Below are positions 35,525 to 47,000 of a DNA stretch of 64,000 bases, in pieces. The translations under genes were made by a program, and so were the position numbers. The first letter of the stretch is position 1. Each line of letters opens with the position of its first letter. The notes beneath the pieces were generated by a model. It had not been told where the DNA came from. It saw only the letters and a program-made list of their open reading frames with translations, and did not search any database. Source of the stretch: Megaleporinus macrocephalus (lineage: Eukaryota; Chordata; Actinopteri; Characiformes; Anostomidae); assembly GCA_021613375.1 (NCBI GenBank), contig CM038720.1:19491215-19555214 (forward strand). The letters run 5' to 3'.

Positions 35525-36205
35525 TACTTTAATATAATATAGCTAATGTTTTAAACATTTCTATGTAATTCAGTAGTAAAAAGAATAATTCTATGTGGGT
35601 TTGGTGTGGAATGGTTCAGATGTTCTTTACAGTAGTGATGATGGGATCTAGGGATCCAACACGACTTCAGATATTTTATTTACTATCAAGACCAGCACTG
35701 AATCTACACACATCCTCTGAGTTTCATATGGAATGTTGATGAGGGTAAAGTATGTTTTGGGGACTATTTGTGAAAGGGGTGCTGATGAGTCTGGGACCCC
35801 CAATTAAAATTTAAATTCTTGTGGTTCCTTGAAAATAAACTATTTATGATGCTATGCTATATGTTAGGGTAAAATACAAATTAATGGAGAGATGAATGTG
35901 TGGTTTCTTCACCACAGTGAGTTACAGCACTAGCCTGCCTCAGGGTGGCACTGTAGCAAACTGGTTTACCCACTCTCTCAAAATGAAGCGATGTCAGGAA
36001 GCACATTCCTAACCATTTCTTGTAATGACTTTCTGTGAGGATGATGTCTGGTTCTTATCACCACCACTGTGATCAATTCTGACTGTAAGGTTTTCTAGAA
36101 GAAAGCATTTCACACCAAACTACTTTGAGGGGCTGTTTACATCTTAACCACTTATGTGTAGGATTTTAGAAAAATTGGTGGAGTTGCCCCTTTAAGGGCT
36201 CACCT
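35525..36205 (+). mobile_element. piggyBac-like MITE, copy A
   Basis: Ends with GTTGCCCCTTTAA and contains the shared internal blocks GGTTCAGATGTTCTTTACAG, ATTTACTATCAAGACCAG, TATGGAATGTTGATGAGGG and TCACCACCACTGTGA. The left end is worn. First of three adjacent copies upstream of vldlr. Confidence 0.6.
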
Positions 36206-36719
36206 TGCCTTCACTCTGTGTCTAACTTATGTTTGTTTGTTTATTGATGTCCTGTTCATTATCTTACTAATGAAATGGTTTTGAAACGATAGCCTCCATC
36301 CATCTAACCATTCAATTCTTCACTCATTCAATCAGTCGTTCATTGAGTTTCTGGTTAAGAGCAAATTTGTGATGATTACCTGACATGCCCTCTAATAATC
36401 TCCGCTATCTTCCCAGCACAGACACCCTGAGGCCACCAAGAACGTGCACTGGAGATCAACATTCCACTTTTGTGTGCCGTGCATGAGACCCCTGGAGTCT
36501 CCTCACAATCTGACATAGTGCTCTCAATAACAAAACTGACTGCACCTGAAAAATAACTTTAATAAACAATTTATGTTTGTTTAAGTGCTATTTGAACAGC
36601 ACTGGATAAAGAATAACATAAAGAAAACAATTCATTCTTAATCAGTGTGCAATAGCCCATAATTCCCGGCACAGTTAGTCTTCTGACACATAGTAGGAGG
36701 GTGTGGGTAGCGGGCCTTT

Positions 36720-37118
36720 ATTTAAAGGATCAAGTCACCAGTTTTGTTTTAATCTGAATTTTAGCATTTGAGATGTAAACAGAGCCATTCTGTTGTAGTT
36801 TAATATGAAGTGGTTTAGTGTAGAGACACGGATTTCAGTGGTGGTGATGGGAACCATGGGTCATCATGTCCACAACACAAATATAGACATATTATAAAGC
36901 GATGTTGGGTATAAAACAGTGTTGGGCAGCACATTCTTTACATTCTCTTGTTCTAACTTTCTGTGAGGGAGCTTTTAGAAGTGGACGTCTGGTTTCTATC
37001 TCCACCACTGTGAATAGTTGTGTTTTTGAAGTTTCTATAGGACAGAGCGTTTCACACCAAACAACACCATTTAATTATTTCATTCTTTGTAAGAAGTTGG
37101 TGAAGTTCCACTTTAACA
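36720..37118 (+). mobile_element. piggyBac-like MITE, copy B (internally deleted)
   Basis: Begins TTTAAAGGATCAAGTCACC and ends GTGAAGTTCCACTTTAA. Same block order as the neighbouring copies, but part of the middle is missing. Confidence 0.65.
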
Positions 37119-37196
37119 GTGTTTACACATGACATCACACTAGTAAAGGATTTTTTTGTCAAATGCAGGTTACTGTTACACTTTAATATGCTTTAC

Positions 37197-37616
37197 TTTA
37201 AAGGAAAGTCCCGCCAAAAAAGTCCTGAATAATTTAGTGGTTGGGATGTAAACAATGTCCTTTAGAGTGGTTTAGTGTGCACTGGTTCAGATGTTCTTTA
37301 CATCTGATAGGGATGGGAACCAGGGGTCACCATGTCTACAACACAAATATCAACAATTTATTTACTATCAAAAAACACACGTGAACACACAATATGTATA
37401 TATATTTGCATTTTATTGTTATTATTATTAATATTGTTGTTGTTGTTGTCATAACGTCATGTAATAGCTTTTAGAGGTTGACGTCTGCTTCCTATCACCA
37501 CCACAGTAAACAATTCAGGTGGAACAGATAAACGACTCTGAATTACTATTTTTACATTTCAACCATTTAATTAGGTTGATTTTTGTAAAAATTGGTGGCG
37601 TTCCCCTTTAAGGGCC
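37197..37616 (+). mobile_element. piggyBac-like MITE, copy C
   Basis: Begins TTTAAAGGAAAGTCCCGCC and ends GGCGTTCCCCTTTAA, about 50-100 bp before the vldlr CpG-rich promoter. TTAA sits at both ends next to inverted AGGGGAAC-like termini. Confidence 0.65.
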
Positions 37617-37639
37617 AAGCAGCTCCATGCGTTAACGCT

Positions 37640-37995
37640 GTCTAAATGACATGTTGAAGGAGAGAGACATGCTAGAGAGAGAGAAAGCCAGGGCGCCCGC
37701 ACACGGCTGGCGCGGTGATTAGCTGCACGTTCATTCGCTCGCGCCATCCTTCAGTACTGAAAAAAAAGAAAAGAAAGAAGGAGGGAGCGGCGTAAACGAG
37801 GACATGGACGGTGGTTCACCGCGGCGCTCGCCACCGACCGGGTGTGAATTGGACAATTAATAGGAGGCAGAAATAAAGAAAAAGCGCCTCTGCTTTCTGT
37901 TTGTCCTCCGAGCGGACTGGGTCTGCTTTCGCGGCGAGGAAGAAGAGGAGGACAGCGAGGCCAGAGAGCGGAGATCCGGATTGAAAGCGCGAGCC
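37640..37995 (+). promoter_or_regulatory. vldlr: vldlr CpG-rich promoter and 5' leader
   Basis: The only clearly CpG-rich stretch of the window runs from about 37,670 into exon 1 and intron 1 (about 38,110), flanked by AT-rich sequence. It contains GCGCC/GGCGCG clusters and purine tracts but no clear TATA box, as expected for a CpG-island promoter. The transcription start is not defined. If it lies upstream of 37,804, the leader carries a short upstream ORF at 37804-37860. Confidence 0.65.
37804..37860 (+). other. Upstream ORF in vldlr leader (18 codons)
   Basis: An ATG in the CpG-rich leader opens MDGGSPRRSPPTGCELDN and stops at TAA, 135 nt before the receptor ATG and in another frame position. 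Whether it is transcribed depends on the unknown start site. Confidence 0.35.
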
Positions 37996-38062
37996 ATGCT
38001 CCCGTCCCTGCTGGGGCTTCTCCTGCTGCCCGTGTGGCTCCAGCTGGGCAGCTTCGCGGGAG
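37996..38062 (+). CDS. vldlr: vldlr exon 1 (signal peptide)
   Basis: Encodes [20 protein letters not shown] then AG, a typical hydrophobic signal peptide. The ATG has purine-poor but acceptable context (GAGCC before it) and follows a GC-rich leader. Donor GAG then GTGGGT. It is linked to exon 2 by phase 1 and by the absence of another candidate; sequence similarity is not expected in a signal peptide. Confidence 0.88.
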
Positions 38063-41000
38063 GTGGGTGGAGGCGAAGGCGGCGGACGAGCTTCAGACGC
38101 TGGGCTCTGTCTGTGGTGCTGCTGCTGGCGCTGATTTAAATGGCCTCGCTTTCTTTTCGTAGCTGTATGATGAAATGTCGCCGCTGTGTTGATGCATATG
38201 TATCTTCTGTAGCTTTAAATCTTAGATGTGACCTATGCTACCGCGCGTGGCTCTTTTATTGCTCTCTTTGTATAAGTCGTCAGTTTACGGCTAGGCCTCT
38301 GTTGGTAGTAGCATACATTCAGCCTTGCAGCTCTGATTTATTTGTCTATATCCAGGGGAAAGGGTCGTAATGTGTTTTTTTTTCTCCCCATCATTGATAT
38401 TTATCCGGTTATTCTCAGTGATGCCGTCAGACGTCATTGTGGACAGACTGACTGCTGCCTACTGCGTTTGTTCTTGGGAGATGTAGATGGTGGTCACTGC
38501 GCTATGCCACAGTGCAGGCCTGAGGAGGAGGACGAAGAGGAGGGTGGGTGGGTGTGGAGTGTGATTTCAGGTGCTGTCAGTTGCAGGTTTTAGCCATGGG
38601 TGGTCCCACTCAGGTCCTTGGGAGCTGACTTCAAAAGGGTCATTTGGGAGAGCTGCTGAGCTGAATCAGGTGTGCTGAATAAGGGAGGCTGCTAAACTCT
38701 GGTCTGGTCCTTCAGGACTGGGGGCTGGGGTCGACGCTATGGCACAAGATGTCAGAGATATAATGTCATGATAGATGATATAGTCTACTGTTGGGCGATT
38801 TGATGTTTTATTGTTGTCATGTTCAATTATACCACTGGGCTTTTTTTCCTGAGCAAACAGTGGAAATAGTCAACACTTAAAGAACCGTGACCAACTACAG
38901 TTCATTACAAAGTGAACCTAATTAGGTCTGTTTAATTTCATCATACTCTGATTTTGTAATCAGTTTTCTCAGTGCATGTATCCCCTTACTCTGACTTCTT
39001 TCACTGTTATCAGTCTGGACATGCTTGAAAAGTACCAGAAATAAACAAGCAGCATTTAACTGAAGTGACAACACAACACTTTTGGAGCGATGCTGAAATT
39101 GCGAGTTTGACAGAATGAAGGATGTAAATATTCATATTTATGTATGTTCATGTTTTCTGCTAAAGTGACACTTTGTTAAAAAAAACAAAACAAAAAGAAG
39201 ACGGCAATCAGATTATTTTTCTATGTTCCACTACATGCCAGCTCAATTTAGTTTGTTCGAACATCTTAAATCTCAATCTTAAAACTCAAAACAAAATATT
39301 GTGTGTCATGAAAATGACTTGAAGTATCGTGATGTTTTTTCCATATCGCTCACTGTCATGCATCGTTCTGTTTAGTGAGGTTTATGTTGGAAATGACAAA
39401 GCATCAGTAGTGCCACCATTTTAAAAAAATACAGTTTTTTCACAGTAGTTTTTGTCTATAATTGGTGCCTCATGCTGTTAATTATTGACAGTATCTAGGA
39501 GTATTCAGAAAAGCCTCATGCCTCCGATCTGCATCTGTGAGGCTGCCGTTGTTTTTGGTCAGCATCTTGCTATTGTGCTCACCCGTATTAGAAGTGTTAA
39601 TATTTGACACTAAAGAGAGTGTTATGCAAGTTAGTTGCAGCACAGTTGACCTAATTCATACACAAATGTTTTGGTTCATGCTCATTTTGCGACTGTACTC
39701 CTCAGTAGCCTCATCAAGCTGATGAATTGTTGGGGTATTAACTATAGAAGTCTGAGACGTACCACTGTTGTGGAGCAATGTTCTCTCCCAGGATTTGCAC
39801 CGCTCGCATCTTCTGGTTCCAGTTATCAGCTAATTATCGAGCACTTGCTGGACTGCAGCAAGGCTGCTGGAGTAAGGAAGGCACTGAGACGTGTGGCAAT
39901 GGTGTCCCAGTACTGGGAATACTTTGTCACTATTTAGAGGACGTGAGAAGACATTGCTGATGTATATGTGGATACATGTAGACATTGTTTCCGCAGAGCT
40001 GTGTCTTCCACTGAGGAAAATATATCAGTGGTTTCCAAACCTCCTCATGGAGCTTAGTTCCTACCTGTATCTAATAAGCTGCTCCACCCTTTTCCTAACT
40101 CTGGTACATCTGATCGAGCCAATCAGAGACTTGGAAAGAGCAGGTGTGGCGAACTGTGGTTGGAACTGAGCTCTGCAGCAAAGGTAGTCCAGGAGGGTTG
40201 GAGACCACTGTCCTACATTGTCCATACATTTGTTTGATTCATAATTAATTTATACATGAAAGTTGTCCAGTCTCTCCTAACGCTTTTTAATTTTTAGGGT
40301 GTTTTTGTTAGTGTGCCTTTAAATCAAACTGTTCTGATTGTTCTTCATTTAAAAAAAATAGCTCTTAAACATGTTGGTTTTTTTTGTTTGTTTTTTTTTA
40401 AAAAACACCCAAAGAATCATTTGTATGATTTAAATAGTACTTTAGGTTAATGAATATGTCTATATTCATTAGAATAGAACAACATTCCCCCTGCTTAAAT
40501 TAATGTCTGTATAATATCTATAGTTGGTGTCCATGTATGGAGCGATATTGCCACACAAAATAGTACCATATTATGCTGTATTGAATTTTAAAAATTTCTC
40601 CACACTTCATTCAAGATTAAAGATCTAAAGTCATTAAGAGTAGTTTTAGTTTGTGACATAATACTTTTGTAGAGAAACTTTGACAACATGTGTTTGTTTT
40701 ACTGCGGTTGTGATAGGAACCAGACTTCCCAGTGTCTACAACACAAATATAGCCATTTTCTTTGCTATCAAAACCACCAGTTTTATGTGGAATGTTGATG
40801 AAAAAATATGGTTAATTGAAATTTTCTCTAGCGACTGTTTTGCCTTAGAACACATTTAATGTATCCTTTCACCATTGAGTATTAACATTGACGAAGTGAT
40901 GTTTTAGACCAAAACACAAGTCACACAACTGCCATAAAAAAATCAGTGTCTCAGCTATCAGGCAGTGTATTTACAACCACTTGATGTAAGTTTTCAGAGG

Positions 41001-44000
41001 TAAAACTTACTCACTCACGCTGTAAATGATGCAGTTGACAAAAAACCACTCTGAATGGATTTGTTTACATTTCAGTTGTTAAATTCTGCAGAACTTTGAA
41101 AAAAATCAGTGAAGTTCTCCTTTAAACCTCTCTGAATGACTGTTTAAACTGATTAAACAGGCATGCTTAAAATGATTTAGTTGTGCACACATTTTGACCC
41201 CTTAACTGCTGAATTTTGCTGAATTATTTGAAAGGTTGGTGCAGGGCCTCTTTAAATGCACTTGTCTTCAAATACTGTACACCCCTTGCACATGAGTACT
41301 GCACTCAAGGTTTACAGTAGACTATCTGGACCTGGTGTCTGTCTTCTTGAGGGGGTGGAGGAGCGGTTAGCTTTGATTGGCAGTGACAGCGGCCTGCTCT
41401 CTGACAGAGACTGATCTTGGGCTACTCTCTGCTCAGCCTGATTGGACTTAACAGCATGTCACATGTTGTAAGTGGTGCTGCTGAAGTGGGTGCCCCACGC
41501 AGGGACCGCATTGTTCCCAGGGAGCGGACGTGGGGGTCACGAGTGCAGATGAATGTGGGCTCTGTCGTCTGGCCAGCTGTGGAGGTCTGCTGTTCTGTAA
41601 TGCTTTCAGTGCATTTGTTTCGATTGAAACCCACATTTCATGTTTTGTTGGCCTCTGGTTCCTGTGTTAGTGTTGTTTTCATGCTTTAGACTTCATCTTG
41701 AACATATTAAATCCCAAATAACTTGACCTTGCTGGCAGCATGTGTCTTATCTTATCCTAGAATATGCTCTTGACCTGCCATAACAACCAAACGTGACCTC
41801 CATAGTGGGAATGTAATGATCTGTGGATAATGAGAAGAATCAGGGAGTCAGTTTCAGTGACTAAAGCATGACCCTCTTGATATGCTTCAGTCATCTGAGC
41901 TATGTCCTCTTCCTCTCCATCCAAGTGTCCTTCTGGAATCCTATAATCATACAGGTGGATAGGTCTTCTATAGATACACCTCGGGTGCTACTAAGCAGCA
42001 GGGTGTTTTTTTAGTGCTTGCCTTTAGGGCTTTTTTTTATATTTGAGTATCCTATTAAATATTACCTAGAATAATCTGTGGCAATAGGAAGACACCTTGA
42101 GCCTTGTTTAAAGATGAACATCAACCACGTTTTACTGACAGCTCAATTCAGCTGACAGTGCCCACGTCCCTGTCACAGCCTGGAAGAGTAGATTTTGTAT
42201 TTGAAGAAGAGGGACACAGTGTGACTCTGTAAATGCAGTTCAACATTATATGGTGCCTTTTATTGAAAATACTCTTCACTGTTAAATATTTATTTCTTAC
42301 CCAGTCTAGCAATCCTGGTCTGTGGTGGGAAAACTAGCTAGTCGGCAATCCTTACTTGAACCGCACCTGCAGTAAAACTGATTCTGTCACCTGAAATTGC
42401 AAGGTTCTTGCAGCTGTGCCTAAACTCAGTGAGTCTGCATTCAGTCTGGTGGAGAGCTTGCAGCTGGGTGCTATTGCTAAGTGTCTACTGTTTGGCTTGA
42501 AAGCATTTATTTAAACACAGTGCCTCAGTTCCTAAAAGTAGTAACCATGTAGGAACAAAATACTTCAGGAACCTCTTTATGATGGACGTCGGTGCTATAT
42601 ATATATTTTTTCTGATAATGTGAAACAGACAAACCTCAGAAGTGCCGCATTCGATAAACATATTCTAAAACACTGATTACAGGAGTTTGTATTAAACATT
42701 TCACATCGTGCACTGCCTTAATTCCAGTGACACAGCACTAATTATGCTCTCCTTGGAATGAAATGAGCAGCTAGTGAGTGCTTAAGTACGGATATTGTCC
42801 ACAAAATACAAGAAGCATGTTGTAATTTATTGTGGTATTGCTATATTGCTCAGCCCTTGCACATCTTTTTCAGATGTTTATTCTATTTTCAAATATTTTA
42901 ATGATTGAATATCCACTCTGCTGCAGTTCTAATCATGTATGCTTGATGCAATGTTCGAAAAATTAGGGCTGCAGTTAATGATTAATTCTATAATTGATAA
43001 AATTAAACTCTTATTAATGTAAGATGTAAGTGTTTCACATTCCACTCGTTGGTTTAATGTATGTCACAACTTTCTGGCATAGCTTTTAGCGTACCTGACA
43101 CCTCGCAACCCACTGACAACATGAAAATGAAATGTAATTGTTTGCCATTTCTATAGCTTAATACGACAACTCAACTTTATAAATATAGATAAAGTTCAAT
43201 GGATGGGAGCATAGCTAGCAACCACCTGCTCCATTTTAAGGTCTGTGATGGAATGGGAACTGCTCCAGCTGTAGAGTGCTGTATAGTGAGTTATCTGAAT
43301 GCGTTTAATTAAATGCCTTTTCAACTTCTTCCTCAATCAGCATTGTCAACAACAAATGAACCCATCAGCCAGTCATCGTAGACCTCTGTTAGGATAAAGG
43401 GCTTGCGGTTGGGTAGATCTCCAGTAGCAGGGCTGGGTGCCCCAGCTTTAAATCTTGTGACCCCTGCTGCTTTAAAAAGTTCACTGACTCTTCCGCAAAC
43501 ACGGCATGTGACCCCGAGTAACCAGAGTTTAATGTGCAGTCTGTTACCAGACAAATGTTTTTAAACCCCTCGCAGTAACAGTGTGTCATCTTCTCTGCTC
43601 TTTTCACCCTCGTCATCTCAGGCTCGCGAGCGGAATGTGATCCATCTCAGTTCCAGTGTGGTAACGGCCGCTGCATCCCGTCAGTGTGGCAGTGCGATGG
43701 TGACGAGGACTGCTCGGATGGGAGTGACGAGAACACATGTGGTAAGTCAGTTTGTATAAGTGTGTAAGAGAGGAGACATGGTAAAAATGTACTGATATCA
43801 GTGCCCAACCAGTTTTCTGTACTATGGCGGTGTTGTTGAAATGTGCTTTTGTTTAAATGTCAAACACAGTGAACTCATTTCAAGTTACAGCTACCAGTGG
43901 CGGTATTGTATGCATGATCTGTTGAGCTGTGGCAACAGTACCCCTGCATCTTTTTATTTTATTTTTTTATGTCTTCTCATGGGAGAACCACAACGTAGTC

Positions 44001-47000
44001 AAAAGATAAATGTTGGTGAAAAATGCTGTCTACATATGGCAAACCTGGTAGCTACATTTGTGATGAATGGGATTACATGTAAAAAAATTTTACCCCCGGT
44101 TCTCTTTGAAGGATAGAAGGTTAATACTGTCCTCTTCCTGACACCTGAAAACAGTTCCACAATAGTTTATTCTTTTCTTTCGGCAGCATTATACACACAC
44201 CCCTCCTCCCTGATGACTCCCACAAGTACATAAACGACAATTGGTCGAGGTCAAACACGTGTTTTTATGCTCGTGATAAAGACAGGACAGGAATTTATGA
44301 AAGAAAAATATTATGTACTCTGATCTCAGCTTTAGAGATGAGGTTTTGGTAGAACCCCAGCTGTGCTGTTTACAAAAACTGTGCTGCGTGCAGGCAGATA
44401 TAACATCAAACCTGGTTGTATCATTTATCATTATTTATGTTTATAATGGCTACCCAAATAAATGGTCTTTACTGGAGCAGGCCTTGTGCATAGTTATGGG
44501 AACAATTCAGGCTCGATTATAATTGGGTTTGGGATTTCTATGAAAAGGCCAAGTATTGACGTATTAAAATTTAGCTCACTGTGAATTTTGGGCTGAAAAT
44601 TTTTGGTCCAATTCTAGCCAAAAGAGAGACGTCACAAATATGGACATGCGGGGGAAAAAGCAGTAACTGGGTCAGTATAAGTTTGAGTAAGTGTTATGGG
44701 ATTAAAAGCACTGTTTCCTTAGTTTTCATGCGCTAGACAGGCAGACACATTTCAATCAGTTTGAGCAGTAGCAGAACAACATAATCATTTGGAACTGTTT
44801 CACAGATTCTCCAAGAAAACTCCAAGAACTCAAGAGATTTGTAATCACTGGTTGTTCAGAAATATTAAGAGAAGAGGGAGCAAGCAAAAACTTCTCCATG
44901 ACAGGTTTGATTTGATTTCCGATACACCCAATACGGCCAGACCGAAGCTTAAATTTCATACAGCGAAAGATAGGAATACATGCATCTGGTGGAGATTGAA
45001 TCAATCATATCACTCTGTTCTTTTGTTCTGGACAAACTGTACACAAATGAACCGAGTGGCGACCAATTAGACTGTCAATTTATGGCAGGTTAACCAATAG
45101 TGTCACGGCCACAGCCAGGTGGTGATTTAAGTGAGAGTAAGAGACAGCGTTCGATAACTTCATTATTATAATACGATAATATTTTAAACAGTTGCAGTCC
45201 TGAAATCAGCAGCCCCTCATCCTGCGTCCCTGCAGCCCGAGGCCCTGAGACAGTGGCCCTGTGTTTAATCCTGCATGTCCGCCTGGTCTGCAGGTTCCTG
45301 ACTCCTGTGCTAGTTTAAAGCATTAGCGCGTTTCTCCAGGGACTCGGCCGTAATGTGCACACGTTGCACAAAATGTTTGACTTTAAACCGCGCTGACGGA
45401 ACGCGTCGCAGTTACTTAAGAATTATTGACCAGATTGACCGCTGCTCTGTTAAAGCTGTGTCTGCATACTACAGTACATGAGAGATCAAGAGAAAATCAG
45501 CATGGCTACATCATCAGATCCCCTTCTGAGTGATCTAGCTCCCCTTGTATCTATGGTAACTGGGTCATGGTCGTGTAGGGAAAATGAAGAAAGAGTGGGA
45601 GGGGTTGGCACAGATATGAAACGGCGGCTGTGATTTGTTAGTGTAACGGTTTCATTGAAGTCATGGAGATTCCAGCCCGGCTCTGAGCTGCATTCCTCCT
45701 CGCGGTGTCCGCGTTTCCATTTCAAGTGCGCTCTACTCCGCAGTCTGAGTGAGCAGAGTGTAAACTTTAGTCCTGTGGGGTGCATGCTAATGTACCTTAT
45801 TAGTGAGGAGCCCTCCTGCCACTTCTTGCCATTCCAGCCACAGGAGGCTATTGCCCTGGAGTATGCACTTGTACACTGAGTGGACATGAAGTGACTGAAA
45901 ATGGGGCTGATCTGAGTTCAGTGCTGAAAGGGGGACACTTTGCTTCTGAACTTTTTCTGCAGGGCACTGTTGAGGACAGGTTAAATTATTTTACATATTT
46001 ACCCTGTCTTATGTTTATACAATTTTTAGTATTTGATTGCATCATTAAGAAGACCACTGAACCAGTTTGGTAGGCAAGCAGCAACTCCAACAGAGCTGTA
46101 AATCTTTTTGTCTCGTCAGTGGTGTTGCAGCTACAATCCTGCGGGTGGCTAAAGATGCACTTTAGATACAGCTTAAATGAATAGCTAGATTTGTGAACTG
46201 GATCCATGCATGTCCCCAGAGTTCAGAATATTCCATTGTTCAGAATATTCCACTGCCAAAACATAGGAGTAATAAACTACTAAAACGTATAAAGTTGAAG
46301 ATGGCGCCTTATTTAACAGCTACTTATTTAAATTTTCCCTTCCACTTTAAGTGGTACTGCACTTACATTGGGACGCCTTAAAGGTAAAGCAAATTTTGAA
46401 GAAGCTCTGCATGTAAAGCCAACATAAGCTCACCTTAAATGGGTTAGTTTAGCTCAGTAAATGCTCCTTAAACTTTGTCGGATGTTTAATGACCAGCTAA
46501 CAAGCAGCACAGCAGAGCACTTAGCAGACACTGGATCTGCTGAACACGTTTCACTGACTGACCTAACGCTGCTGCCCAAACAGCCCACCTCTGTACTTCA
46601 CCTGCTACACTAATGAGCACACTTCTGTACTTTAGCTTCCGTGCTAATGAACGCACTCCTGTACTTCACCCACTACTCTAAAGAGTGCGCTTCTGTACTT
46701 CACCCTCTACGCTAAAGAGTGCGCTTTACCCACTACGCTAAAGAGTGCGCTTTTGTACTTCACCCACTATGCTAAAGAGTGCGCTTCTGTACTTCACCCT
46801 CTACGCTAAAGAGTGCGCTTCTGTACTTCACCCACTACCCTAAAGAGTGCGCTTCACCCACTACGCTAAAGAGTGCGCTTCTGTACTTCACCCACTACGC
46901 TAAAGAGTGCGCTTCTGTACTTCACCCACTACCCTAAAAAGTGCGTTCTGTACTTCACCCACTACCCTAAAGAGTGCGCTTCTGTACTTCACCCACTACG

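Larger units (their letters stand above)
38063..43621 (+). other. vldlr: vldlr intron 1
   Basis: A 5.6 kb intron. Besides the three repeats annotated separately, it shows no exon-like segment. The first ~50 bp are still CpG-rich. Confidence 0.8.

Noticed and set aside
44789..45070. 93-codon open frame in vldlr intron 2
   Set aside because: No domain, no codon bias or partner exon, intronic location; treated as chance.
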